Source of the DNA: Bog-366 sp963722555
GTDB taxonomy: Bacteria; Acidobacteriota; Terriglobia; UBA7540
Assembly (NCBI GenBank): GCA_963722555.1
Contig: CAVRNQ010000007.1
Span: 1,240,001-1,304,000 of the forward strand
Direction: 5' to 3'
Length of the DNA stretch: 64,000 nucleotides
The notes beneath the pieces are model-generated. The model did no database searches. It was not told the DNA's origin and saw nothing but the letters and a program-made list of their open reading frames with translations. This document shows, piece by piece, positions 51,956 through 60,037 of the stretch. Each line of letters begins with the position of its first letter. Position 1 is the stretch's first letter. The translations under genes and the position numbers were made by a program.

Positions 51956-54445
51956 ATGGTGTCCCTGGAAATCCAACCCCGACGATTCTGCGGGATAGGC
52001 GCGAAGCTCGCGCTGCTGGTGTTTCTGCTTCTGGCGGGCCCGCTTCACCTGGCCGCGGGCCGTGCGGAACAGCCGTCCGAGCCGCTGGAGCTGCTGAAGC
52101 AGTTGAACGCCCTCACCCTCGACCGCACCCAGGTCTACGTGCTCCAAAACGCTCGTATTACGCGCGACCGGATGAGCCTGTATTTCAACCGCGGCTTCAT
52201 AGCTTTCCTGACGAAGGCCCAGGGCGAGGTCACGGGGGCCGTTTTTTCGGGAGAGGGCGAAATTTTGATGATCCCCCCCAACCAGGCGGAAAAGCGGAGC
52301 CTTGCGCAGTTCATCCAGGCTCCCATTCTGGAGGAAGGGTTCTCATCGGTTTACATGCGCTTCACGGATCAGACTGCCCAGGAATTGCTGGTCTCGTCAC
52401 GGAGGCCTGATCCGGATGATCCCGAGCAACCCGATCAATTCGTGCAAGAGTGGGCCTCGCCTGCGCAAACGCTGGGGCAAGGGACTTCTGAGCGCATCCT
52501 CATGGATCTGCTGGGGGACCGCAGTCACCCCTATTTCTACGCGCGCGTGCAGGGGCTCAACCTGGGAGCGTTCCAGGTGGTTGACGACGAGCGGGTGCCC
52601 GAGGCGTTCAGTGTGGGAGCGATTCGAAAGGTTGAATCCGAGGTGTTCAGTGACATCTGGTGCTCGTTCCCGACTCAAGCTTCGCAGGCCCGGGCGGCTG
52701 CCCTACGCGAAGGTTTGGTGAAGGCACTGTCCTATACGCTGGACATCCGCATCCATCCGGACCGCAGCCTGGAGGGTCGCGCCGAGGTTCAGCTCGAATC
52801 GCGTTCCGCCCAAAATCGCCTCATCCTTTTTGGGCTTTCGCGCTGGCTGGCGGTTTCAGAAATCGAAGATGATCGGGGAAGGCGTGTGGCGGTCGTGGAG
52901 AACCCCTCGCCGGAGGGGTCGCCGGCGGAGGCGCGAGCTTACGATGAAGTTGGGGTGGTGCTCCCCGAGGCCTATCCGGTGGGTGAACGTTTTCGCCTGA
53001 TCTTCAAATATCACGGCAATGTCATCGTGGATGTCGGCAACGGCGTGCTCTACGTGGGCGCCCGGGGAAGCTGGTACCCGAATCTTGGTCTGGGTAGCCC
53101 GGCTGTTTATGACCTGACCTTCCACTACCCGGAAAAGCTGACGCTGGTGGCAACGGGTAGTCGCGTCGAGGAGAAATCATCCGAAGGTTGGTCGGAGAGC
53201 CGCTGGCGCTCGGATGGTGTCTTCCGGGTCGCGGGATTCAACCTCGGCCCCTACATTTCTGCCGAGCGGCGCGCGGGCAAGGTGCAAGTGCAGGTCTATG
53301 CAACACGCGAAGCGGAAAGTTCGCTCGAGAAGCGACGGGCCGGGGCCGGGACTCCACCCGTGATCATCCCCGGACCGCACGGGGGGGAACTCTCAGTTTT
53401 CCATGCGATTCCGAAACTGCCGCCGCCCCTCGCCCCCGCAGCTCTCCTCGACAACGTCGCGGAAATCGCCTCTGATGCGGTGGAATATTTCACCAGCCTG
53501 TTCGGGCCTTTTCCCTATCCGCACCTGGCGATTTCGCAGGTACCGGGGAGCTTCGGCCAGGGCTGGCCGGAGCTGGTGTATTTGCCCACCCTCTCATTTC
53601 TTCCCAAGGCGGACCGTTCTGAGCTGGGCCTCAACCGGAAGGGTGGAGATCCCCTGGGGCCGGTCGTCGTTGCGCACGAGGTTGCACACCAGTGGTGGGG
53701 GAATCTCCTGGGCTGGGAGACCTACCACGACCAGTGGCTTTCGGAAGGGCTGGCCAGCTATGCGGCGGCGCTATTCCTGGCCCGGCAAAAGGACGGCGAC
53801 CGGCAATTCCGCAATCTGCTGCGCCTCTATAAGGAAGACATGCTCGCCAAAACCGGTGAAGGGGAGACGATTGAATCCGGCGGGCCGATCTGGCTCGGGC
53901 AAAGACTCACCAGTTCCCACGATCCCGAGGGATACCCTAACATCGTTTACAAGAAAGCCTGCTGGGTCCTCCACATGCTGCGCGGGTTGATGATCGATCC
54001 CAAGACGGGTTCGGACGAGCGATTCTTCCGCATGCTGCGTGACTTCGTCAGCCGCTACCAGGGCCAGTCAGTCTCGACGGAAGACTTCATCCAGCACGCC
54101 GCGAAGTACATGACGCCGGAAAGCGATCTGGAGAGGAACCACAAGCTGGATTGGTTTTTCAACGAGTGGGTTTACGAAACCGGGATTCCCACTTACCACC
54201 TCGAGACGAACGTCCGCGAACTCGCCGCCAACAAATACCTGGTGCAGGGATCGATCGCACAGAGCGATGTCCCTCGAGACTTCGAGATGCTGGTTCCTGT
54301 CGTCGCGATCTACGCCAAGGACCGGCGGGTCACGCTCGGGCGCGTGACCGTCAGCGAGAACGGCGCCCGCTTCAAGTTCACTACGACGCGCAAGCCGTCG
54401 CGCGTTGCCATTGATGATGAAAATCTACTGGCGGTGGTCCATTGA
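51956..54445 (+). CDS. M1-family metallopeptidase (secreted aminopeptidase-like)
   Basis: 829 residues from ATG 51956, with GGAGGG upstream. Signal segment GAKLALLVFLLLAG. The zinc site is H574-E-x-x-H578 (VAHEVAHQWWGN) with E597 in WLSEGLAS, exactly 18 residues later as in M1. The exopeptidase GxMEN motif is replaced by a GSFGQGWPEL segment, so it may not be a true aminopeptidase. The N-terminal 250 residues are a separate beta-rich domain. Divergent from the peptidase-MA gene, with which it may share regulation. Confidence 0.9.
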   Translation: MVSLEIQPRRFCGIGAKLALLVFLLLAGPLHLAAGRAEQPSEPLELLKQLNALTLDRTQVYVLQNARITRDRMSLYFNRGFIAFLTKAQGEVTGAVFSGEGEILMIPPNQAEKRSLAQFIQAPILEEGFSSVYMRFTDQTAQELLVSSRRPDPDDPEQPDQFVQEWASPAQTLGQGTSERILMDLLGDRSHPYFYARVQGLNLGAFQVVDDERVPEAFSVGAIRKVESEVFSDIWCSFPTQASQARAAALREGLVKALSYTLDIRIHPDRSLEGRAEVQLESRSAQNRLILFGLSRWLAVSEIEDDRGRRVAVVENPSPEGSPAEARAYDEVGVVLPEAYPVGERFRLIFKYHGNVIVDVGNGVLYVGARGSWYPNLGLGSPAVYDLTFHYPEKLTLVATGSRVEEKSSEGWSESRWRSDGVFRVAGFNLGPYISAERRAGKVQVQVYATREAESSLEKRRAGAGTPPVIIPGPHGGELSVFHAIPKLPPPLAPAALLDNVAEIASDAVEYFTSLFGPFPYPHLAISQVPGSFGQGWPELVYLPTLSFLPKADRSELGLNRKGGDPLGPVVVAHEVAHQWWGNLLGWETYHDQWLSEGLASYAAALFLARQKDGDRQFRNLLRLYKEDMLAKTGEGETIESGGPIWLGQRLTSSHDPEGYPNIVYKKACWVLHMLRGLMIDPKTGSDERFFRMLRDFVSRYQGQSVSTEDFIQHAAKYMTPESDLERNHKLDWFFNEWVYETGIPTYHLETNVRELAANKYLVQGSIAQSDVPRDFEMLVPVVAIYAKDRRVTLGRVTVSENGARFKFTTTRKPSRVAIDDENLLAVVH

Positions 54446-54499
54446 AGGCGGTGGGCGAATCTCCCCCTCCCCCGGCTGACTCTGCCAGGCAAGAAAATC

Positions 54500-54844
54500 T
54501 TATCCCGGTGGCCAGTGAAAGGCACGGCCTCCCAGCACGTGGACATGCAGGTGGAACACCGATTGCCCCGCCCACGCGCCGTTGTTGATCACCGTGCGAT
54601 AGCCCTTCGCTTCCAGTCCCCGCGCGCGGGCGAGCTGTGCCGCCACGAGGAAAAGATGGCCCAGCAAGGCCGCGTCTTCCGCCTCGGCTTCCTGGAGCGA
54701 GGGCAGGTGTTTGCGGGGAAGTACCAGCAGGTGGACCGGCGCCTGCGGGTGAATGTCTGCGATCGCCACGGCCCGGTCGTCTTCGTGGACGATCTGGGCG
54801 GGAGTCTTGCGGTCAATGATCCGGCAGAAGAGGCAATCCGGCAC
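54500..54844 (-). CDS. HIT-family nucleotide hydrolase (HinT-like)
   Basis: 114 residues from a GTG. HIT signature HLHVHVLGG with catalytic His triad, and N-terminal CLFCRIIDRKTPAQIVHED. Members hydrolyse AMP-lysine, AMP-NH2 or dinucleoside polyphosphates. The GTG overlaps the last base of the upstream RlpA stop (TAGTG), so the genes are translationally coupled. Convergent with the M1 peptidase. Confidence 0.95.
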   Translation of the reverse strand: MPDCLFCRIIDRKTPAQIVHEDDRAVAIADIHPQAPVHLLVLPRKHLPSLQEAEAEDAALLGHLFLVAAQLARARGLEAKGYRTVINNGAWAGQSVFHLHVHVLGGRAFHWPPG

Positions 54845-55593
54845 TAGTTCATCCTGACGACAAAGGTTTCCGTGGCCAGGTTCTCTCGACGGAGCTTCTG
54901 GGCAAGTTCGCGCGCCGCGTCCTCTGAACCCTCACTTCCCACCCGCACACGATAGAAGGTGCCATCGCCGCGGTCGAAGCCCTGAATCTCCACCGGCCCG
55001 TGGCGTGCTTCGAGCAGGCTCTTCATGCGGTCAGCGTTGCGGCGATCACGGAAAGCGCCGACCTGTACGGCGAAGAGGCCGGGTTCGGAACTGGCGCTAC
55101 GTCCCACAATCTCCAGCCGCACGCGCGCAATGCCTGCCAAATCCATGGCCATGGCCTGGGCCGCGGAGAATGAGAGATCGATGATGCGCCCCTCGATGAA
55201 CGGGCCGCGGTCATTGATGCGCACTGTTACGTCGCGGCCGTTGTCGAGGTCGTGGACGCACACTACGGTCCCGAAGGGCAGGGTGCGATGGGCGGCGGTC
55301 ATGCCGTACATGTTGTAGATCTCGCCGTTCGCCGTGGGGCGGCCATGATAGGGATGGCCGTACCAGGAAGCGATGCCCTCCTCGCCCTGGATAATAGGCG
55401 CCGGAACAGGCGCGGGGCGCGGGGAAGGCGGCGTGGTGATGGTCGTCGGGGCCGCTGGGGTGGGAGGTATTGTGGCCGCGGGAGCAGGGGGTGGAGTGGC
55501 GCGGGCGGCGGGTCCGGCCTTGTGGCGGTGCAAACAGCCCGTAGCGGAGAGAAGCAACCCCAGGGCCACGCCGATCCCTATAGAGGTTCGCAA
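54844..55593 (-). CDS. RlpA-like lipoprotein with SPOR domain
   Basis: 249 residues from a TTG at 55593. This start gives a lipoprotein signal (LRTSIGIGVALGLLLSATGC, lipobox ATGC); the frame opens earlier but with no such signal. After a long Pro/Ala/Thr-rich linker comes a double-psi beta-barrel RlpA domain (GIASWYGHPYHGRPTANGE, with RINDRGPF and DLSFSAAQAM), then a C-terminal SPOR domain (FAVQVGAFRDRRNADRMK) that binds denuded glycan at the septum. RlpA enzymes are lytic transglycosylases in some species. Confidence 0.88.
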   Translation of the reverse strand: MRTSIGIGVALGLLLSATGCLHRHKAGPAARATPPPAPAATIPPTPAAPTTITTPPSPRPAPVPAPIIQGEEGIASWYGHPYHGRPTANGEIYNMYGMTAAHRTLPFGTVVCVHDLDNGRDVTVRINDRGPFIEGRIIDLSFSAAQAMAMDLAGIARVRLEIVGRSASSEPGLFAVQVGAFRDRRNADRMKSLLEARHGPVEIQGFDRGDGTFYRVRVGSEGSEDAARELAQKLRRENLATETFVVRMN

Positions 55594-55777
55594 GATATCG
55601 TGACCGCCGCGGTGGTAGCGGCGGCCGGGGACCGCCGGTCGTGCGGCGCTCCCGCCCCGGGGGGCAAGCGCCAAGCGCCGGTCCAGAGAACAGATGGCAC
55701 TGTGTTCTGCGAACCTCTCTAGCGCACGGTGATGCGATCTCGCCTGTGGTGGTTTCATCGAGTGAGTCAGCAGCGGT

Positions 55778-55948
55778 TCAGCTTTTCGCTTTTTCCAATC
55801 GCTCTGCCAGTTTCGTCAGATGGCCGGAGGTGCGACGCAGGAACTCCGCCATCTCCTGGCGAGTTTCCGGATGGATTTCCTCATCCAGGTACTTCCGCAG
55901 CTTCGCGAGTTCGCGATCCAGAGCGCGCCCGGCGTCCTCAAATCTCAT
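55778..55948 (-). CDS. Small helical protein of unknown function
   Basis: 56 residues, MRFEDAGRALDRELAKLRKY... ending KLAERLEKAKS, with GGAG seven bases before the ATG. Very rich in Glu, Lys, Arg and Leu and predicted to be two amphipathic helices. No family was recognised. It lies 184 bases upstream of the RlpA-like gene on the same strand. The good ribosome site and codon usage like its neighbours argue that it is real. Confidence 0.6.
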   Translation of the reverse strand: MRFEDAGRALDRELAKLRKYLDEEIHPETRQEMAEFLRRTSGHLTKLAERLEKAKS

Positions 55949-56010
55949 GGTTATGCTCCACTCCCCTTGCCGCTATTCTAATACGAGCGCAGCAACAGAT
56001 GCTGCAAATC

Positions 56011-56155
56011 CTGAGCCTTGACAGCCTTTCGGCTGCCCATGGTCGGCAGACACTCGGGCCGAGGAAGGGTAGCGCGGACCTGTTCTGTAGGTCCGCGGCT
56101 TTTCCTTGCCCACAGGGGACGAGCCGCGGACCTACAGAACAGGTCCGCGCTACGC
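56011..56155. repeat. Inverted repeats with GTAGCGCGGACC arms
   Basis: 56069-56098 and 56124-56155 form an inverted pair of about 30 bases (GCGGACCTGTTCTGTAGGTC and inverse), related to 14763-14858. Preceded by the TTGACAGCCTTTCGGCTGCC block shared with 49102. Confidence 0.85.
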
Positions 56156-56305
56156 TTGCTTTCGAAACATTGGTCATTCCCGCGCAAGCGGGAATCCAGG
56201 CCTACGGCGCATTTCCGGTGGCTTGCGAAGTAGATTCCCGCTTTCGCGGGAATGACTGCACCCGGGAGCATCCGTGTCTCGCGATTGACACCACTACCTG
56301 CGGGC
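56155..56305 (-). repeat. 140-bp dispersed repeat, copy B (inverted relative to 15305-15445)
   Basis: Reverse complement of this segment matches 15305-15445 with few differences over the whole length, including the flanks outside the ATTCCCGC hairpin arms. Confidence 0.8.
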
Positions 56306-56382
56306 GGCGGAGAAATGAAATCTCTGCGCGCTCCGCACCTCAGATATAATTCTGATGGGAGTCCAGGAAAGAGGGCTTGAGC

Positions 56383-57312
56383 ATGGCATTACCACCCAAA
56401 CTGTGGTTTCAGTGGCAACGATTGAAGAAGGCCTTGGGATCGTCTTTCGGCACGCCGGGCGGTTCCTCCAGCAGTTCGGTGCGCATGTGCCCGCATTGCC
56501 GCGCCTTGATCGAACGCGATGCTTCCGTGTGCCCGTTCTGTGGAGAACGCGCCGGGCCGGTGCGCGCTCGGGGCACCACCGGCACACCAGGACGCGTGCT
56601 GGGTTTCATTCCAGTTCCCACCACGGCAGCCTCTGTGGTCGTGGTGGCGAACCTGGCGCTCTATGCCATTTCCTGGTACATGACACAGAACACGGCGTCC
56701 ACCCAGTTGTACGGAGCGCCCGCGATGGGCGGCATCAGCGGCGAAGTGCTGTGGCGGCTGGGCGCCAAGGCCCCCTCCATCTGGACGGGCCAGTGGTGGC
56801 GGCTGGTAACGGCCGTTTTCCTGCACGCCGACTTGCTCCACATCGGGATGAACCTGTGGTGCCTGGTGGACCTGGGCCCGCAGGTGGAATCCCTGTTCAA
56901 CGCACCCAAGTTCACCGTGCTCTATCTGGTAACCGGAGTTGCGGGCTTTTTGCTGAGCCTCTGGTGGAGCCCCTTCGGAGTTTCCGTGGGAGCGTCGGGA
57001 GCCATCCTGGGACTGGTGGGAATCTTGATCGGCGCGAGCTTCCATCACGGGCATCTGGGAAAAGAGTATCGCCGCCAGCTCTGGCGCTGGGTGATCTATA
57101 TCGCTATTTTTGGAATCTTCTTCCGGGTCGATAACGCCGCGCACTTTGGCGGGCTGGCGAGCGGCTTGGTACTCGGTTACTTGATTCCGGAAGGTGAGCC
57201 GGCCACGCGCCCCAGCGAGAATCTGTGGAACGCGCTCGCGATGCTTTCCGTGCTGATCATTGCGGGGTCATTTGTCCTGATGGCCTTGCAGCTCGGGCAG
57301 CCGCTCCGTTAG
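56383..57312 (+). CDS. Rhomboid-family intramembrane serine protease with N-terminal zinc ribbon
   Basis: 309 residues from ATG 56383 (GAGGG seven bases upstream). Residues about 35-65 hold a zinc ribbon (MCPHCRAL and CPFCGE). Six or more hydrophobic segments follow. The catalytic serine is in SVGASGAILGL and the catalytic His in NAAHFGGLASG. The WWRLVTAVFLHADLLHIGMN block is also typical. Cleaves membrane proteins within the bilayer. Substrate unknown. The zinc-ribbon-plus-membrane-domain arrangement repeats that of the RDD protein at the left edge. Confidence 0.92.
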   Translation: MALPPKLWFQWQRLKKALGSSFGTPGGSSSSSVRMCPHCRALIERDASVCPFCGERAGPVRARGTTGTPGRVLGFIPVPTTAASVVVVANLALYAISWYMTQNTASTQLYGAPAMGGISGEVLWRLGAKAPSIWTGQWWRLVTAVFLHADLLHIGMNLWCLVDLGPQVESLFNAPKFTVLYLVTGVAGFLLSLWWSPFGVSVGASGAILGLVGILIGASFHHGHLGKEYRRQLWRWVIYIAIFGIFFRVDNAAHFGGLASGLVLGYLIPEGEPATRPSENLWNALAMLSVLIIAGSFVLMALQLGQPLR

Positions 57313-57535
57313 CAGCAATGCTGCTCACTTAAGCTTTTGTCGTTGATTGGAATTAACTGCCCTCGCCCCCTTGGGGGAGAGGGTGGACCGCTGCCGGTGC
57401 TTTCACAAGCCGGAGCGGGCCGGGTGACGGGGTCCCCCAGGAACGAATTCAGAAGCATTTTCCTGGAACCCCTTAAGTGAACCGCAGTGGGGCTAGAAGG
57501 TCTCTCCCGCACACTTCAACCGCATTTCCTCAGGC

Positions 57536-58630
57536 TCAGACGGACGCCCCCAGGGTGCGCTGGTAGAAAGGCAGCTCGGCGGCTTCCGCCGTGACCCCGG
57601 AAACGAAAGCGAGTGGGGTTCCCGGTTCGGAAACTTCGCGGCGCACGTAGGCGAGGGCAATGGTTTTGCCGAGCGTGGGTGAAACGCAGGAACTGGTGAC
57701 TTCGCCAACCTCTTTTCCCCCTGCGACTAACTTCTCGCCGGGCCGCGGTCCCTCGGCCGCATTCACGATCAGACCCGTCAGTTTCCAGTTCACGTGGCCG
57801 CGGCTGCGCGCGCGCTCCACAATTTCCTGGCCGACGTAGCAGCCCTTATTGAAGCTGAGGGCGTTCCAGAGCCCGGCTTCCAGCGGAATCACGTCTTCCC
57901 CCAATTCCTGCCCGTAGCGAGGAATGCCGGCCTCAATGCGCAGACTCTCGAGCGCTTCGCAGCCACAAGGCAGCATGTCGTAAGTCGGCGCCTGGCCGCA
58001 GGCCGCACCCCAGACGGCTTCCATCCCTCCGGCGCCCACCCACACCTCATAGCCTTCCTCGCCTGTGCTCGAGGCGCAAACCACGCGAATGGGGAAGCCC
58101 GCGTAGTTCGACGCCAGGTGGTCGAACTCCTGCATGGGGGGCAAGTCAATGTGCAGTGTCTTCTCGAGCAGCGGGCGAGCCCGCGGCCCCTGGAACGCCA
58201 GTCCGTAGAGGTCGAGCGGCTCAATCTCGACCTGGTCAGCGATGATATAGCGGCGCAAACTCTGCATGGCTTTTTCGCGCAGGTCGGCGTCAGTATCAAT
58301 GAGGAAGCTGTCCTCGGCGCAATACAAGCGCAGGTCCACCAGGATGCGCCCTTGCGTCGAGAGAAGTGTGGCGTAGGCGCCCTGGCCCGGCGAGAGCTTC
58401 TTGATGTCGTTGCTGACCAGGCGTTGCAGCAGGCGCGCGTGGTCGCGGCCCTTCATCCGGAACTTGGCGCGAAAGGAAAAATCGAAGAGCCCGGAGGCGG
58501 CGCGCACGGCCCGATGCTCCGCCGCGGGCGCTGTGAAACGCCCGGGAACTGACGCGCCGTGATATTCCGCCAGGACCGCCCCTTGCGAGAGGTGATAATC
58601 AGCCAGAGGAGATTTGACCGCATCAGGCAT
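57536..58630 (-). CDS. ygfZ: Folate-binding YgfZ/GcvT-like protein (Fe-S cluster assembly)
   Basis: 364 residues. The YgfZ signature is NKGCYVGQEIVERARSRGHV, with the conserved Cys. FRMKGRDHARLLQRLVSNDI at the start and AAFSFRAKF-like blocks match the GcvT superfamily. YgfZ uses tetrahydrofolate to support repair or assembly of certain Fe-S enzymes. The position about 0.5 kb upstream of the Suf operon's 3' end supports that role. The gene ends before an intergenic CCCTCGCCCCC hairpin. Confidence 0.9.
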   Translation of the reverse strand: MPDAVKSPLADYHLSQGAVLAEYHGASVPGRFTAPAAEHRAVRAASGLFDFSFRAKFRMKGRDHARLLQRLVSNDIKKLSPGQGAYATLLSTQGRILVDLRLYCAEDSFLIDTDADLREKAMQSLRRYIIADQVEIEPLDLYGLAFQGPRARPLLEKTLHIDLPPMQEFDHLASNYAGFPIRVVCASSTGEEGYEVWVGAGGMEAVWGAACGQAPTYDMLPCGCEALESLRIEAGIPRYGQELGEDVIPLEAGLWNALSFNKGCYVGQEIVERARSRGHVNWKLTGLIVNAAEGPRPGEKLVAGGKEVGEVTSSCVSPTLGKTIALAYVRREVSEPGTPLAFVSGVTAEAAELPFYQRTLGASV

Positions 58631-58773
58631 GTTGGAATAGTCCAGAATGGAGAATTAGTGGTTTGTTGACAAACATTCCGACGTTGTCATTCGGAGCCCC
58701 TCGCTGTCATCCTAAGCCTTGCGCTGTCATTCTGAGCGAAGCGAAGAACCTTTGCATTTGTAGAATCAGGCAA

Positions 58774-59028
58774 TTGGGGTATGCACTTGACTCCCCTTAC
58801 TCATTTCCCGTACTCCAACTCTAGCGGATGACACGGAACGCTGAATTTTGACCCGTCGAAGGTGACATAAACGTACTGGTCGTAGCTTTTCTTTCGGCCA
58901 ATAGTGCCACTCTTTTGCTTATCTTTAGTTGTGACCCGCTGACCGGGCTCTGGATTGACGCCGTAATAAGATTTCACATATTCATAGGCCGCGTTTACCC
59001 TCCAAGGGGAGTCAAGTGCATACCCCAA
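58774..59028. mobile_element. 255-bp MITE-like element with 25-bp perfect terminal inverted repeats
   Basis: Left terminus 58774-58798 (TTGGGGTATGCACTTGAC...) is the exact inverse complement of 59004-59028. TCAGGCAA occurs directly on both sides (58766-58773 and 59029-59036), the expected 8-bp target duplication; ten bases match if the terminal AA is counted. Removing the element and one duplicate restores a loop like that of the intact repeats at 19.8 and 46.6 kb. The inside carries only the 75-codon ORF and no transposase. Confidence 0.9.
58801..59028 (-). CDS. 75-codon ORF carried by the 255-bp element
   Basis: The frame begins at a TTG formed by the terminal repeat itself and stops three bases inside the other repeat. 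The encoded VNAAYEYVKSYYGVNPEPGQ and YVYVTFDGSKFSVPCHPLEL segments resemble, from general memory, short KOW/SH3-like domains in phage proteins that carry Y-G-V-P and F-D-G patterns, but no family can be named. An internal GTG (VKSYYGV) is another possible start. Translation is unproven. The frame is open across almost all of the element. Confidence 0.45.
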   Translation of the reverse strand: MGYALDSPWRVNAAYEYVKSYYGVNPEPGQRVTTKDKQKSGTIGRKKSYDQYVYVTFDGSKFSVPCHPLELEYGK

Positions 59029-59126
59029 TCAGGCAAATACAGAGGTCCTTCCTTCGTTTCACTCAGGACCGGTCGCCGAGGCGACCTCCTCAGGATGACA
59101 GCGTTGGCGGTTTTCCCGCCAGCCTC

Positions 59127-59480
59127 CTACAGGAACCCCAGTTGCAGCTTGGCGGCTTCCGACATCATGTTCTTATCCCAGGGCGGATCCCACACAATTT
59201 CGACCTTGGTCTCCTTAACCCCCGGAAGGACACTGATCTTGTCTTCGACTTCGCCGGGAAGTGTGCCCGCCACCGGGCACCCGGGCGAAGTCAAGGTCAT
59301 CTTCACGTGGACATGACCGGTGGTTTCCACCTTAACGTCGTAGATCAGACCTAGGTCATAAATGTTAACGGGAATCTCGGGATCGTAACAGGTGCGAATC
59401 GTCTCGACAATTCTGTCCTCGAGCGCGACAACTTCCGAGACGGTCAACGTGGGTTGCGGTGAAGGGGTCTGCTCCGCCAT
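59127..59480 (-). CDS. sufT: SufT-like MIP18/DUF59 family protein
   Basis: 117 residues. DUF59 core with DPEIPVNIYDLGLIYDVKV, then TLTSPGCPVAGTLPGEVE containing the conserved Cys, and a C-terminal VWDPPWDKNMMSEAAKLQLGF. SufT helps maturation of Fe-S proteins when demand is high. It is last in the operon sufC-sufD-sufS-sufU-sufT, six bases after sufU, which makes the functional assignment firm. Confidence 0.92.
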   Translation of the reverse strand: MAEQTPSPQPTLTVSEVVALEDRIVETIRTCYDPEIPVNIYDLGLIYDVKVETTGHVHVKMTLTSPGCPVAGTLPGEVEDKISVLPGVKETKVEIVWDPPWDKNMMSEAAKLQLGFL

Positions 59481-59486
59481 ATTGGA

Positions 59487-59939
59487 TCACTCTGTGCTGG
59501 CGACGGTCTGTTTGTCCTCGAGCGCGCTGCGCAGGGTGTGCCAGGCCAGTGAGGCGCACTTGACGCGCACGGGAAACTGCGAGACGCCGGAGAAGACTGC
59601 CAGCTTTCCGAGCGCGGGCGTCTGCGCGGATTCCACGGGGCGGCCGGTCACCAGGCTATGAAATGCTTGGAACAGCGCTTCCGCCTCAGCCCGCGTTTTG
59701 CCTTTCAAGGTCTCCGTCAGGATGGAAGCAGAAGCTGTGGAGATTGCGCAGCCGCAACCCTGAAAGCTGATATCGGCGATGCGGTCATCCACGAGGCGCA
59801 CGTAGAGGGTGACTTTGTCCCCGCACAAAGGGTTGTAGCCATCCGCGCAATGGTCGGCACTCTCGAGGACACGGAAATTCCGCGGCCGCTTGCAGTGATC
59901 GAGGATAACTTCTTGATAAAGGTTTGTCAGTTCCGACAT
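59487..59939 (-). CDS. sufU: SufU-type iron-sulphur scaffold/sulphur acceptor
   Basis: 150 residues. IscU-like fold with three conserved cysteines: C39 in NPLCGDKV, C64 in FQGCGCAIS and C128 in VKCASLAW. The insert between the second and third cysteines, and the SufU-type order in a suf operon, point to SufU rather than IscU. Accepts sulphur from SufS through a zinc site. Downstream of sufS, with a heptamer array between them. Confidence 0.93.
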   Translation of the reverse strand: MSELTNLYQEVILDHCKRPRNFRVLESADHCADGYNPLCGDKVTLYVRLVDDRIADISFQGCGCAISTASASILTETLKGKTRAEAEALFQAFHSLVTGRPVESAQTPALGKLAVFSGVSQFPVRVKCASLAWHTLRSALEDKQTVASTE

Positions 59940-59948
59940 AGTGTTTAA

Positions 59949-60032
59949 GCTCTCAGCTTTCAGCTCTCAGCTATCGGCTCTCAGCATTCAGCTAGAGCTT
60001 TAGCTGACGGCTGAAAGCTGATAGCTGATAGC
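59949..60032. repeat. Heptamer-array hairpin between sufS and sufU
   Basis: Left arm 59949-59992 with CTCTCAG CTTTCAG type units. Right arm 59993-60032 with CTGACGG CTGAAAG CTGATAG. No spacer between the arms. Shares its heptamer with 29502-29566. Confidence 0.92.
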
Positions 60033-60037
60033 CATTC

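Larger units (their letters stand above)
58685..59115. repeat. GTCATTCTGAGCGAAG hairpin repeat interrupted by a small element
   Basis: Arms GTCATTCTGAGCGAAGCGAAG (58728 region) and CTCCTCAGGATGACAGC (59088-59103). The central loop, which in the 19.7- and 46.6-kb copies reads TATTTGAATT.TCAAGCAAATA, is split here after TCAGGCAA by 255 bases. Confidence 0.85.
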
